A stretch of 64,000 nucleotides of DNA from Chitinibacter bivalviorum (GTDB lineage Bacteria > Pseudomonadota > Gammaproteobacteria > Burkholderiales > Chitinibacteraceae), in the NCBI RefSeq assembly GCF_013403565.1, contig NZ_CP058627.1:1736001-1800000 (forward strand), read 5' to 3'. A program made the position numbers and the translations under genes. Positions 23,115 through 32,442 of this stretch are shown one piece after another. How positions within the stretch are numbered: position 1 is the first letter of the stretch; every line of letters begins with the position of its first letter. The notes beneath the pieces are model-generated. The model had not been told where the DNA came from. It did no database searches and saw nothing but the letters and a program-made list of their open reading frames with translations.

Positions 23115-23140
23115 ACACAGCCCGCTAACGCAGGCTGTGT
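23115..23140 (-). terminator. Hairpin downstream of the M32 carboxypeptidase gene
   Basis: ACACAGCC and GGCTGTGT form an 8-bp stem. Read on the minus strand it is followed by GCTTTT. It could end the upstream gene, shielding the rRNA promoter. The stop codon is about 130 bp away. Confidence 0.55.
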
Positions 23141-23273
23141 TTATATATGAGAACGCAATTTGGCATCACCGTTTAATCGTGGGAATCAGCGCATACAAGC
23201 TCCCATTTAGCATTGCGGCACGACCAGTGCACCAATTTAAATTGCCACCATTGATGAGCGATCTCTTGCATTG

Positions 23274-24761
23274 CTAAGCAAGATAACGCTGCTCCAAATG
23301 CTGCTTAAAATAAACTGGGTTAAGCGCCTCGCCCGTCGCTCGTACTATGAGTTCGCCAGTGTCCCAGCGGCTGGCCTGCGTCCAAATATTTGCTTTCAGC
23401 CAATCGAAAATCGGCGCCAAATTCCCCGCTGCGATTTGCTGATCCAAGTCTGGATGCAGCTTGCGGATCATCGCAAAATATTGTGCCGCGTACATTGCAC
23501 CGAGTGTGTAACTGGGAAAATAGCCAAAACTACCGTCAGTCCAATGAATATCCTGCATGCAACCATTTTTGAAATTATCTTTGGTATCAACGCCTAAATA
23601 CGCCTGCATTTTTTCATCCCAAAGTGCAGGAATATCATCGGCCTCGATCTCGCCATTAATGAGTGCCCGCTCGATTTCATAGCGCAAAATGACATGCGCC
23701 GGATAGGTCAGCTCGTCAGCATCAACGCGGATATAGTCGGGTTTCACACGGGTGTAAATTTTGGCCAAATTATCAGCACTGAACGCTGCTTGCGCGCCAA
23801 AGTACTGTTGCACCAAAGGCTGAATCAGCGCCAAAAAAGCTGGGCTGCGACCCAATTGCATTTCAAACGACAGACTTTGGCTTTCATGAATCGCCATTGA
23901 ACGCGCCCGACCTACGGGCAAATGCACCGTGTCGCGCGGCAAATTTTGCTCATAGCGCGCATGCCCCGTTTCATGCACGATACCCATCATGCTTTGCGTA
24001 AAGTCATCTTCGGTATAGCGTGTCGTGATGCGAACATCTTCGGGCACGCCACCGCAAAACGGGTGATGCGACACATCCAGTCGGCCACCATCAAAATCAA
24101 AACCCAGTAACTTCATCACTTCCAGCCCTAACTCTCGCTGGGCGGCGATCGCAAATGGGCCTTGTGCGGGAATGAGGGTTTCCTGCGCCTGCTTGGCCAT
24201 CGCCTGCTGAATTAGGCCTGGGAGCCACTGCTTCACGTCACCAAAAATCCGATCCAACTCGGCACACGTCATGCCGGGCTCATATTTGTTCATCAGCGCT
24301 TCATAGGGAGACAAGCCTGTTTGCTCGCTCAGCAATTGCGCTTCTTCACGCGACAAACGCACTACTTCGCGGAAATTGGCTAGAAAACCATCCCAATCAT
24401 TATTCGCGCGTTGCGTACGCCATTGGTGCGAGCAATGCGATCCAGCCAATGTTTTTGCCTCCACCAAACTTGCGGGTAGTAAATTGGCGAGCTCCCACTG
24501 GCGCTTCATCTCGCGCAAGCTGACCTGCTCAGCATCCGTTAAGTACTCACCCGCTGCGGCTGTCATCGCCACGGCCAACAGGGGATCAGTCAAGGTGTTG
24601 TGAACCAATACACCCAACTCAGCCATTGCCGCACCGCGCGCATCATTGCCACCTGCAGGCATCATCGCGGCCTGATCCCAGCCCGCTAGCGCCAGCAAAT
24701 GCTCATAGCGATAAATGCGGGTAAAAATGGCTAACACCGTTTGATAGGCAGTCTGACTCAT
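23274..24761 (-). CDS. Carboxypeptidase M32 (thermostable carboxypeptidase Taq type)
   Basis: This 495-residue zinc metallopeptidase removes C-terminal residues from peptides in the cytoplasm. The HExxH motif is HETGH (263-267), preceded by the M32 signature DVRITTRY. Further conserved blocks are HESQSLSFE (a zinc ligand region), IRVDADELTYPAHVILRYEIE and GYFPSYTLGAMYAAQ. The length is typical of the family. The start is the ATG at 24761; a GTG immediately precedes it. It is the last gene before the rRNA promoter region and is separated from guaA by a terminator. Confidence 0.94.
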   Translation of the reverse strand: MSQTAYQTVLAIFTRIYRYEHLLALAGWDQAAMMPAGGNDARGAAMAELGVLVHNTLTDPLLAVAMTAAAGEYLTDAEQVSLREMKRQWELANLLPASLVEAKTLAGSHCSHQWRTQRANNDWDGFLANFREVVRLSREEAQLLSEQTGLSPYEALMNKYEPGMTCAELDRIFGDVKQWLPGLIQQAMAKQAQETLIPAQGPFAIAAQRELGLEVMKLLGFDFDGGRLDVSHHPFCGGVPEDVRITTRYTEDDFTQSMMGIVHETGHARYEQNLPRDTVHLPVGRARSMAIHESQSLSFEMQLGRSPAFLALIQPLVQQYFGAQAAFSADNLAKIYTRVKPDYIRVDADELTYPAHVILRYEIERALINGEIEADDIPALWDEKMQAYLGVDTKDNFKNGCMQDIHWTDGSFGYFPSYTLGAMYAAQYFAMIRKLHPDLDQQIAAGNLAPIFDWLKANIWTQASRWDTGELIVRATGEALNPVYFKQHLEQRYLA

Positions 24762-24842
24762 CACAACACTCTATATATTCATTAGCGATAGCACGATAAT
24801 GCCAGCCTAGGCAGTAAATGCAATGGTGTTTATCCACGACAT

Positions 24843-24872
24843 AAAAAAAGCCCTGCATGCACAGGGCTTTTT
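24843..24872 (-). terminator. guaA terminator
   Basis: AAAAAAAGCCCTGCATGCAC continues into AGGGCTTTTT. The stem is GC-rich and has T-runs on both strands. It lies 20 bp past the guaA stop. Confidence 0.88.
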
Positions 24873-24892
24873 AATCTCAAATGAAGGCAGGA

Positions 24893-26467
24893 TTATTCCC
24901 ACTCGATCGTTGCAGGTGGTTTGCCTGACACATCGTAAACCACGCGGTTGATGCCGCGTACTTCATTGATGATGCGGTTAGACACTTTACCAAGCAGATC
25001 GTATGGCAACTCGGCCCATTTAGCGGTCATAAAGTCGCTAGTTACAACGGCGCGCAGTGCTACTACATAGTCATAAGTCCGGCCATCGCCCATCACGCCG
25101 ACTGATTTAACTGGCAAGAACACGACAAACGCCTGGCTAGTCAGCTCGTACCAAGTTTTACCGCTCTTCTCATCCACGGCTGCGCGCAGCTCTTCGATAA
25201 AGATCGCATCCGCCAAACGCAGCAAGTCAGCGTAGTCTTTTTTCACTTCGCCGAGAATACGCACGCCAAGGCCTGGGCCTGGGAATGGATGACGATAAAC
25301 CAGTTGCGGTGCCAGACCCAATGCCACGCCCAATTCGCGCACTTCGTCTTTGAACAACTCGCGCAGTGGCTCAAGCAGGCTCAACTTCATCGTTTCTGGC
25401 AAGCCGCCCACATTGTGGTGGCTCTTGATCGCGTGCGCTTTGCCGGTTTTGGCGCCAGCAGACTCAATCACATCGGGATAAATCGTGCCTTGTGCCAACC
25501 ATTTGGCTTGTGGCAGCTTGGCTGATTCGGCTTGGAATACTTCAACGAATTCGCGGCCGATGATTTTGCGTTTTGCTTCTGGATCAGTCACGCCGGACAA
25601 GTGGCCCATGAACTGCTCGGTGGCATCAACGTGAATCACGCGTACGCCCAAATGCTCGGCGAAGGTTTCCATCACTTGCTTGCCTTCATTCAGACGCAGC
25701 AAGCCATTATCAACAAACACACAAGTCAATTGATCGCCAATCGCGCGGTGAATCAGCGCGGCAGCAACAGATGAATCGACACCACCCGATAAACCCAGAA
25801 TCACTTCATCACTACCAACTTGCTCGCGGATTTTAGCCACGGCTTGGTCGATGTAGTTCGGCATCGTCCAGCTTGGGGTCGCGCCGCAAATATCGAGCAC
25901 GAAATGATTAATCATTTCGCGGCCTTTGATCGTGTGCGTTACTTCTGGGTGATATTGCACGGCGTAGAAATTACGCGTGGTATCGGCCATCGCCGCGATC
26001 GGGCAAGACGCGTTGCTGGCGATGACTTCAAAGCCTGCGGGCATCGCAGTGACTTTGTCACCGTGGCTCATCCACACTTCAAGGCATACTTTGTCGCCAT
26101 GAATGCGGTCAGCCAAACCTTTAAACAATGGATTGGTGTTGTTGACTTCGATTTCGGCGAAGCCAAATTCGCGCACTTTGCCGGCTTCAACTTTGCCGCC
26201 CAAGCTTTGCGCCATCCATTGCATGCCGTAGCAAATCCCCATGACGGGAATGCCCAGCTCAAACAAGGCTGGGTCAGCTTGGTAATCAGACTCGTACACC
26301 GAGTTTGGGCCGCCGGACAAGATAATGCCCTTGGGGTTAAATTCTTTGATGAAGTCGAGCGACACGTCGAACGAGTGCAGTTCACAGTAAACATGCGCTT
26401 CACGAACGCGGCGGGCGATCAGCTGCGTCACTTGCGAGCCGAAATCAAGAATCAGAATCTTATCCAT
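24893..26467 (-). CDS. guaA: GMP synthase (glutamine-hydrolyzing)
   Basis: GuaA converts XMP to GMP with glutamine and ATP, the last step of guanine nucleotide synthesis. The 524 residues comprise a class I glutamine amidotransferase domain (GICYGMQWM with the nucleophile Cys79; QYHPEVTHT with the catalytic His/Glu), the ATP-pyrophosphatase P-loop [13 protein letters not shown] (about 224-236) and the C-terminal dimerisation domain ending PPATIEWE. Length and ends match the family exactly. guaB is not in the window. Confidence 0.97.
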   Translation of the reverse strand: MDKILILDFGSQVTQLIARRVREAHVYCELHSFDVSLDFIKEFNPKGIILSGGPNSVYESDYQADPALFELGIPVMGICYGMQWMAQSLGGKVEAGKVREFGFAEIEVNNTNPLFKGLADRIHGDKVCLEVWMSHGDKVTAMPAGFEVIASNASCPIAAMADTTRNFYAVQYHPEVTHTIKGREMINHFVLDICGATPSWTMPNYIDQAVAKIREQVGSDEVILGLSGGVDSSVAAALIHRAIGDQLTCVFVDNGLLRLNEGKQVMETFAEHLGVRVIHVDATEQFMGHLSGVTDPEAKRKIIGREFVEVFQAESAKLPQAKWLAQGTIYPDVIESAGAKTGKAHAIKSHHNVGGLPETMKLSLLEPLRELFKDEVRELGVALGLAPQLVYRHPFPGPGLGVRILGEVKKDYADLLRLADAIFIEELRAAVDEKSGKTWYELTSQAFVVFLPVKSVGVMGDGRTYDYVVALRAVVTSDFMTAKWAELPYDLLGKVSNRIINEVRGINRVVYDVSGKPPATIEWE

Positions 26468-26574
26468 ACCGTATTAATCCAGTGGGTTGGCGGTAAAACG
26501 CGACATTTTACCGTGCTATCGAATTCGAGGCGAGTAGCTTGCTACTAGCGGCAGAAGCTGCAAAACAACTTACT

Positions 26575-26623
26575 GGGTATTGCCATACAGATCAATCAAT
26601 AAAAGGATTTGCTGGCAATACCC
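26575..26623. repeat. Intergenic palindrome of the GGTAT/ATACC family, copy 3
   Basis: Perfect 10-bp arms, GGGTATTGCC and GGCAATACCC, flank a 29-bp A/T-rich centre. It lies between guaA and dacB, 9 bp past the dacB stop. It is one of the clearest members of the family. Confidence 0.75.
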
Positions 26624-26632
26624 ATTAAATTG

Positions 26633-28075
26633 CTATTTTTCTAAAACACTGCGAATCACCGCATCGAGCACAGGAACCGCTTTTGGCGCTTCAGGATGGT
26701 TCAAAATCGCCACCACCGCCCAATTGCGCCCCTTGCTGTCTTTCACATAACCCGCCGCGGCACGCACATCGCGCAAAGTGCCGGTTTTGATATGCGCCAT
26801 ACCTGCTTGGCCTTTGGCTGTTAGTCGTTTTTTCATCGTGCCGTCCACCCCAACAATCGGTAGCGAACTAATATATTCAGCGGCAAACGGGCCGCGCCAC
26901 GCGTTAGCGAGTAAGTCGGCCAAATGGCGTGCGCTCACTTGCTCTTTGCGCGATAAGCCAGCGCCATTTTCCAATACCAATTCCGGCCAGTTGAGTCCTG
27001 CCGCTTGCAAACCAGCACGGATCGCCTCGGCGCCTTTTTCATCGGTATTGGGCGCGGTTTTCCCAAGCTGCGCACCAAGGGTCAGATAGAGCTGACGCGC
27101 CATCAGATTATTGCTGTATTTATTAATATCGCGAATATTGCTCACCATATCGGTCGAGCGCGATGACGCCAAGGTCAGCGCTTTTGCCGGCGTTACACCG
27201 TCTTGCGTTTGACCCGAGCCTTTACCGCCGATCTGGTACCACATATACCAAAACAGCGCGGCGGTGTAATTGCGGGCATTGAGCACGGGCACATAACGCT
27301 CGGCCTTGCATCCTGCGGGCATTTCACCGACATACTGCAAAATATATTCCACGCCATTGACTTGCCCAGGGCGCTGTTGCACGCGTTTGGCCCAAGTAGC
27401 GCAATTGCCCTCACCCAGCGCCAGCTGATTACTCACGCGAACCTGATTGAGCGGCGGCTCGGCGGTCAAGATCACGCGCTCACCGGTGGAATCAAAGCTA
27501 ATGCGTTGCGTGCGAAAATTAGTCATGAGCGCATCAGGCTCAACCATAAACGCGCGCTCGGTTTCGCCGTCATCGTCATATTCACCCAAAGTCGTGCTGC
27601 GCTGGAAATAGCTACCATCCAGCACCAGCGGGCCGCGAATCTCCTCTACACCCGCGGCTTTCAGATCGCGCACCCACAGCCACATCCGCTCCAGCGTGAT
27701 TTTCGGGTCACCACTACCGCGCAAATAAATTGGCCCATTGAGCACGCCTTTCACTGGCGGCGCGTCGGCGAGTAAATCAGTTTGCCATTGCCAAGCGGGG
27801 CCTAATAAATTGAGCCCCGCCCACGTGGTGACCAGTTTCATCGTCGAAGCCGGATTGCGCGGCTGATCGGCCAAATGAAATTGCGCCGTGCCAGCGCCAT
27901 CGAGCGGCACAATCGCCACACTCAAGGCTTCGCTGGGCAAACCCAGTGACTTCAGGCTTTGCTTAACCGACTCAGGCAACTCTGCCTGCGCCAAGGGGAT
28001 CGCGTGTAGCGCGAAAACAGCACTCGCCAATAAGGCGCGCAGCGGGGAAAATTTGCGATTCATATTGGTCTTCAT
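26633..28075 (-). CDS. dacB: D-alanyl-D-alanine carboxypeptidase/endopeptidase (PBP4 type)
   Basis: This periplasmic low-molecular-mass class C penicillin-binding protein trims and cleaves cross-linked peptidoglycan. From the ATG at 28075 it has 480 residues with a signal peptide ending LAQA-ELPES. The three serine-transferase motifs are present: SxxK in NPASTMKLVTTW, SxN in KYSNNLMAR and KTG in HIKTGTLRD. A large insert sits between the first two motifs, as in PBP4. An ATG four codons later (28063) is possible. It follows the CCxSGC protein gene by 11 bp and is probably cotranscribed with it. Confidence 0.94.
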   Translation of the reverse strand: MKTNMNRKFSPLRALLASAVFALHAIPLAQAELPESVKQSLKSLGLPSEALSVAIVPLDGAGTAQFHLADQPRNPASTMKLVTTWAGLNLLGPAWQWQTDLLADAPPVKGVLNGPIYLRGSGDPKITLERMWLWVRDLKAAGVEEIRGPLVLDGSYFQRSTTLGEYDDDGETERAFMVEPDALMTNFRTQRISFDSTGERVILTAEPPLNQVRVSNQLALGEGNCATWAKRVQQRPGQVNGVEYILQYVGEMPAGCKAERYVPVLNARNYTAALFWYMWYQIGGKGSGQTQDGVTPAKALTLASSRSTDMVSNIRDINKYSNNLMARQLYLTLGAQLGKTAPNTDEKGAEAIRAGLQAAGLNWPELVLENGAGLSRKEQVSARHLADLLANAWRGPFAAEYISSLPIVGVDGTMKKRLTAKGQAGMAHIKTGTLRDVRAAAGYVKDSKGRNWAVVAILNHPEAPKAVPVLDAVIRSVLEK

Positions 28076-28086
28076 CACTGATCGGG

Positions 28087-28311
28087 TTAAGACTGCGGGG
28101 TATTGTTGGCCGCTTGGCGCGCTTTCCACGCCATATGTGCGACACGATAAGCATTTAAATCTTCGGCGTACACGTCAAAAATACAGGGCACGCAACCGCT
28201 CGTGCAGCAAGCTTCCAGTGGCGGCTCAATCGGCGCTTGTGGCTCGGGATCATCGGCCGGCGTGGATAAATCGGGCAAATCTTCGGCGTGTGACATCTTT
28301 TCTAAATCCAT
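28087..28311 (-). CDS. Small CCxSGC protein, oxidoreductase-like domain
   Basis: This 74-residue protein has a proline/acid-rich N-terminus and the signature PPLEACCTSGCVPCIFDVYAED. That matches the short oxidoreductase-like N-terminal family (PxxPxxCCxSGCxxCxxDxY). Four closely spaced cysteines suggest metal or redox binding, but no activity is established. A second ATG at 28296 is an alternative start. It lies directly upstream of dacB and is divergent from dnaX, with 55 bp between them. Confidence 0.8.
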   Translation of the reverse strand: MDLEKMSHAEDLPDLSTPADDPEPQAPIEPPLEACCTSGCVPCIFDVYAEDLNAYRVAHMAWKARQAANNTPQS

Positions 28312-28366
28312 CTTAAATCCATCTCAAATCGATCGGTTGGAATCGCGAATCTGTTAGAATCGCGAA

Positions 28367-30340
28367 ATGGCCTATCAAGTACTCGCGCGCAAATGGCGCC
28401 CCAAAACGTTTGCCCAGCTCGTTGGGCAAGAGCATGTGATCAAAGCACTGGCAAATGCGTTTGCCAGCGAGCGACTGCACCATGCGTATTTGCTCACTGG
28501 CACCCGCGGCGTGGGTAAAACCACCATCGCGCGGATTATGGCCAAGGCGCTCAATTGCGAAACCGGCATTACATCAACGCCGTGTGGCGTTTGCTCGGCG
28601 TGTACGCAGATTGACGCGGGCCGCTTTGTCGACCTGCTCGAGATCGACGCGGCGTCGAACACCGGCATCGATAATATCCGCGAAGTCTTGGACAACGCGC
28701 AATATTCGCCCACCGCCGGGCGCTTCAAAGTGTACATCATCGACGAGGTGCACATGCTTTCCAAATCAGCATTCAACGCGATGCTGAAGACCTTGGAAGA
28801 GCCGCCTAGCCACGTCAAATTTATCTTGGCAACAACCGATCCACAAAAAGTACCAATCACGGTACTGAGCCGTTGCCTGCAGTTTTCGCTGCGCCAGATG
28901 ACGCCGCAGCAAGTCACCGGCCATCTGCATAAAGTCCTAGAAGCCGAGCAAGTACAATTTGAGCCACTGGCGCTTAATCTGCTCGGCCACGCAGCCAATG
29001 GCTCGATGCGCGATGCGCTCTCGCTGCTCGATCAAGCCATCGCACACGGCGCGGGTCAGGTGGAAGAGTCTGGCGTGCGCGCGATGCTTGGCGCGGTGGA
29101 TCAAAGTTATTTATTCGATTTACTTGATGCGCTCGCTGCGCACGATGGCCCACGTCTGCTGCACACCGCCGACGCGATTGCCTCGCGCGGCTTGTCGTAT
29201 GAAGCTGCACTACATGAGCTAGCCAATGTGCTGCATCAGGTGGCGCTGACTCAAGCTGTGCCAAACGCATTGGCAGATGATCTGCCACAACGCGGCCAGA
29301 TTGTCGCCGCGGCGCAAGCACTCAGCCCGGAAGATACCCAGCTGTATTACCAAATCGCCCTGCACGGCCGTCGTGATTTACCTTTGGCACCGGATGAATA
29401 CGCAGGCTTTACGATGACGCTGCTGCGAATGCTGGCCTTTGCTCCGGCGAAGCCGGAGCAAATTGCTGGAGCTGTCACTCCGGCCAAGCCAGAGCAAATC
29501 ACCGGAACGACCACTCCGGCGAAAACAGAGCAAAACTCTGGAGTGATCGCCCCTCCGGCTAATTCCGCACAAGCCCTCAGCAATATCGCACCAGCGCAAG
29601 CCGAGCAAATCACAGCAACACCTGCTGCGTCTACTTCCCCCGCAGGAGCTATCACGCCGGGAAAGCCTGAGCAGATCGCGGCCAGCCCTGCGCGGCTTGA
29701 ATCAGCGAGCGTGGTGCAAATGGCACCATCGGCAACAGAACCAGCACCAGCACCAGCTCAGCCTAGCAACACGGCCCCCGCAGTTGAATCTGCTTCCGCT
29801 TACGATGATTTAGAGCCACCACCGTGGCATAGCGAAGCGGCCGAGGCCATTTATCAAGCGAGCGAACCTGCTGCACAGTACGTTTCTGAGCCTGCCCCGA
29901 CCGCGCCGCACACAGAACCGGCACCAAGTATTGCTACGCCGAGCCAGAGTAAACCAGTTACGCCATTCAATGGCGACTGGCGCGCTTTGGTAGTGCAACT
30001 CAAGCTGGGCGCGGCAGGTATGTTGGCGCAGAACGCAGAGCTATTGAGCTATAGCGATATACGTTTCGATTTACAAGTTGCCGAAGCACATCGCGCCGTC
30101 GCCACTCGCGATTATCAAGATAAACTGCGCCTAGCGCTCTCCGAACATTTTGGTCGCGACATTGAGGTGAACGTCAATATCGGCACGATTCAGGGCGAAA
30201 CCCCTGCGGTCATGCTGGTGCGCGAAAATGCAGCGCGGCAGGAAGTCGCCGTGGCGGCGATTCAAAATGACCCATTTATTCAAACCCTCGTTCGGGATTT
30301 TGGCGGCACCATCGACGCAGCGTCGATTAAACCGCTGTAA
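28367..30340 (+). CDS. dnaX: DNA polymerase III subunit tau (gamma/tau)
   Basis: DnaX is the clamp-loader ATPase of the replicative polymerase. Of 657 residues, the first 370 or so are the AAA+ module: Walker A GTRGVGKTT, the zinc-binding cysteines around CETGITSTPCGVCSAC, Walker B YIIDEVHMLS and the SRC arginine-finger motif. A long Ala/Pro linker (about 360-530) follows. It contains three near-perfect 12-residue repeats (TPAKPEQIAGAV and variants, from about 29452) plus degenerate ones. The C-terminal tau domain (about 540-657) would bind polymerase alpha and DnaB. I see no A AAA AAG slippery site, so a gamma form is not supported by sequence. It heads dnaX-ybaB-recR. Confidence 0.96.
   Translation: MAYQVLARKWRPKTFAQLVGQEHVIKALANAFASERLHHAYLLTGTRGVGKTTIARIMAKALNCETGITSTPCGVCSACTQIDAGRFVDLLEIDAASNTGIDNIREVLDNAQYSPTAGRFKVYIIDEVHMLSKSAFNAMLKTLEEPPSHVKFILATTDPQKVPITVLSRCLQFSLRQMTPQQVTGHLHKVLEAEQVQFEPLALNLLGHAANGSMRDALSLLDQAIAHGAGQVEESGVRAMLGAVDQSYLFDLLDALAAHDGPRLLHTADAIASRGLSYEAALHELANVLHQVALTQAVPNALADDLPQRGQIVAAAQALSPEDTQLYYQIALHGRRDLPLAPDEYAGFTMTLLRMLAFAPAKPEQIAGAVTPAKPEQITGTTTPAKTEQNSGVIAPPANSAQALSNIAPAQAEQITATPAASTSPAGAITPGKPEQIAASPARLESASVVQMAPSATEPAPAPAQPSNTAPAVESASAYDDLEPPPWHSEAAEAIYQASEPAAQYVSEPAPTAPHTEPAPSIATPSQSKPVTPFNGDWRALVVQLKLGAAGMLAQNAELLSYSDIRFDLQVAEAHRAVATRDYQDKLRLALSEHFGRDIEVNVNIGTIQGETPAVMLVRENAARQEVAVAAIQNDPFIQTLVRDFGGTIDAASIKPL
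29448..29556 (+). repeat. 36-bp tandem repeats inside dnaX
   Basis: Three adjacent 36-bp units begin CTCCGGCSAARMCRGAGCAA. They encode TPAKPEQIAGAV, TPAKPEQITGTT and TPAKTEQNSGVI. A fourth partial unit follows, and related blocks recur near 29595 and 29655. They lie in the flexible tau linker. Confidence 0.75.
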
Positions 30341-30367
30341 CCGATCATCAACCACAAAGGAAAAAGT

Positions 30368-30697
30368 ATGTTCAATAAAGGCGGTTTGGGTGGCTTGATG
30401 AAGCAAGCCCAGCAAATGCAAGAAAACATGAAAAAAGCGCAAGATGAGCTGGCCACAGTTGAAGTGGAAGGCCAATCGGGGGCCGGTCTGGTGAAAATCA
30501 CCATCACCTGCGCCAACGTGGTAAAACGCGTTGCGATCGACGATAGCCTGTTGTCGGACGACAAAGACATGTTGGAAGACCTGATTGCAGCGGCATTTAA
30601 CGACGCATTGCGCAAAGCCGAAGCAACCAGCCAAGAAAAAATGGGCGCGTTGACGGCAGGACTACCATTACCACCTGGCATGAAACTGCCCTTCTAA
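30368..30697 (+). CDS. ybaB: YbaB/EbfC family nucleoid-associated protein
   Basis: The 109-residue product has the family pattern: an N-terminal helix with Gln/Met ([22 protein letters not shown]), the strand block [18 protein letters not shown], and a C-terminal helix ending [12 protein letters not shown]. It forms a DNA-binding dimer. AAAGGAAAAAGT precedes the ATG. The dnaX-ybaB-recR order is one of the most conserved in bacteria and supports all three calls. Confidence 0.95.
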   Translation: MFNKGGLGGLMKQAQQMQENMKKAQDELATVEVEGQSGAGLVKITITCANVVKRVAIDDSLLSDDKDMLEDLIAAAFNDALRKAEATSQEKMGALTAGLPLPPGMKLPF

Positions 30698-30733
30698 TTC
30701 CGAGGTCTGCGCCCTACGCATATTGCAGTCGGG

Positions 30734-30784
30734 CGGAGCTCGAAATCCTCATGGACTTCAGTCCATTGCGGTTTCTGCGCTCCG
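30734..30784. repeat. Large imperfect hairpin between ybaB and recR
   Basis: CGGAGCTCGAAATCCTCATGGACT folds on AGTCCATTGCGGTTTCTGCG plus CTCCG across a 2-nt turn, with few mismatches. There is no T-tract. It may be a mobile palindrome or an mRNA processing/stability element. The rest of the 190-bp gap shows no ORF of interest. Confidence 0.55.
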
Positions 30785-30888
30785 TCCTCCTACACTCTGT
30801 GTGGGCTCGCCACTCGGAAACTGTGTAGATACACACCGCAGTATCACATCACAGATCAATTGCGAATTACTCTTCAAGGCAATACCCC

Positions 30889-31485
30889 ATGAGCACACCC
30901 CGTTCGCTGAATAATCTGATTGAAGCCTTGCGCGTCCTACCCGGCGTTGGTCCCAAATCAGCGACGCGAATGGCGTTTCATCTGGTGCAGCGCGATCAAG
31001 ACGGCGCTGGCCGTTTGGCGCAATCGCTGGTCGAAGCGCTGGGCACACTCAAACATTGCCGCCACTGCAATACCTTTACCGAGGCCGATGTTTGCGATAT
31101 TTGCTCGGACGAGCAACGCAATCATGCCCTGCTCTGCGTCGTCGAGATGCCGACCGACCTGATGTCGATCGAACACACGCGCAGTTTTGAAGGCTTGTAT
31201 TTTGTCTTGATGGGTCGCCTCTCGCCGCTCGATGGCATCGGCCCCAAAGACATCGCACTCGCGCAATTACTCAAACGCGCCAGCGATGGGATTGTTGAAG
31301 AAGTCGTGCTAGCGACCAATTTCACGACTGAGGGCGAAGCGACTGCCCATTACCTAGCCGAAATGCTGCGCGCACGCGGACTCAAAGTCAGCCGCATCGC
31401 CCGCGGCCTGCCCGTCGGCGGCGAGCTCGAACATGTAGATCCAGGCACATTAGCGCAAGCGCTGATTGAACGGCGTGGTTTGTAG
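30889..31485 (+). CDS. recR: Recombination protein RecR
   Basis: RecR works with RecF/RecO to load RecA on gapped DNA. The 198 residues include the helix-hairpin-helix [16 protein letters not shown], the zinc finger [16 protein letters not shown] and the Toprim domain with [12 protein letters not shown] and the [15 protein letters not shown] ending. Length and motif order are canonical. It is the last gene of the dnaX operon and a terminator follows at 31588. Confidence 0.97.
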   Translation: MSTPRSLNNLIEALRVLPGVGPKSATRMAFHLVQRDQDGAGRLAQSLVEALGTLKHCRHCNTFTEADVCDICSDEQRNHALLCVVEMPTDLMSIEHTRSFEGLYFVLMGRLSPLDGIGPKDIALAQLLKRASDGIVEEVVLATNFTTEGEATAHYLAEMLRARGLKVSRIARGLPVGGELEHVDPGTLAQALIERRGL

Positions 31486-31587
31486 TCATCGAATAAGTCA
31501 TCAAGCCCATTGTGTTGTATGCAGCTCAAACGAGCCACCCCATCCATACGGCACAAACGCATTCTGTGCCGATTAAAGCGCTCATAT

Positions 31588-31621
31588 AAAAAAACCGCAT
31601 TGCGAACAATGCGGTTTTTTT
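31588..31621. terminator. Bidirectional terminator between recR and the Bax-inhibitor-1 gene
   Basis: AAAAAAACCGCATTG, a short loop and CAATGCGGTTTTTTT form a strong hairpin with A- and T-runs on both sides. It sits between convergent genes. Confidence 0.9.
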
Positions 31622-31641
31622 AGATTACGGCTTGAGCGCGC

Positions 31642-32322
31642 TTAATCGCGGCTGTTACCAGAGAAAGCCATCAGCAGGTTGAGCAAGCTGGTGAACAGAT
31701 TGTAAATGTTCAGGTACAGGCTCAAGGTGGCCGAAATGTAATTGGTTTCGCCACCATTCACGATGCGACTGACATCAAACAGGATAAAGCCAGAAAACAG
31801 CAATACCGCTACGGCAGAGATGGTCAGCGACAGCGCAGGAATGGCGAAGAAAATATTCGCGATCGCAGCCAGCAGCACAATCACCAGACCGATCATCAAG
31901 AATTTACCCATAAAGGAAAAATCTTTCTTGGTCACGGTGGCGATGGTGGCCAAGGTAAAGAAGATCGCAGCAGTACCCACTGCGGCAATACCGATCAACT
32001 CGGCACCGTTGCTAAATTTGAGCGCGACTTGCAGGATTTGGCTCAGCCACAGACCCATAAAACCAGTCCAAGCGAGCAAAATCGCAACGCCTGCGCCTGA
32101 TTCTTTGGTTTTTTCAATGGCGTAAAACGCGCCAAAGCTTACCGCCATAAACACGATAAAACCCATCATCGGGCTCATCGCAAATTTCATCGAGATACCC
32201 AAAATGGCACCCGCTGCTGTTGGCAACATTGACAGCGCCAACAGGAAATAGGTGTTGCGCAACACGCGGTTGCGTTCAACGGCCAGCGTCGTGCTACCGT
32301 AGCTTGCTGGATTGTATTGCAT
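31642..32322 (-). CDS. Bax inhibitor-1/YccA family membrane protein
   Basis: This 226-residue inner-membrane protein has seven hydrophobic segments (for example YFLLALSMLPTAAGAILGIS, FLMIGLVIVLLAAIANIFF and IYNLFTSLLNLL). The conserved C-terminal pair FDVSRIVNGGETNYISATLSLYLNIYN carries the acidic residues of the pH-sensing Ca2+-leak family (TMBIM/YccA/YbhL). YccA modulates FtsH in E. coli; the exact role here is unknown. A GGAGAG ribosome site precedes the ATG. It is monocistronic. Confidence 0.92.
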   Translation of the reverse strand: MQYNPASYGSTTLAVERNRVLRNTYFLLALSMLPTAAGAILGISMKFAMSPMMGFIVFMAVSFGAFYAIEKTKESGAGVAILLAWTGFMGLWLSQILQVALKFSNGAELIGIAAVGTAAIFFTLATIATVTKKDFSFMGKFLMIGLVIVLLAAIANIFFAIPALSLTISAVAVLLFSGFILFDVSRIVNGGETNYISATLSLYLNIYNLFTSLLNLLMAFSGNSRD

Positions 32323-32442
32323 GATCAGACTCTCCTAGACTTTTATCATCGGCTTGCGCCATGCCACTAAGATGCGGGGAAATGAGAAAAGTTTCAAGTC
32401 ATCGCGGCTAAATTGACAATATTCTCAAGCTTTTGCCATGCC

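Noticed and set aside
25820..26548. 242-codon frame antisense to guaA
   Set aside because: It is a shadow of the guaA coding sequence, rich in His/Phe/Ala runs from the opposite strand, with no family features.
28850..28870. Possible programmed frameshift in dnaX giving a gamma subunit
   Set aside because: Only a run of five As in a conserved coding block is present; there is no A AAA AAG heptamer and no downstream stem positioned as in E. coli.
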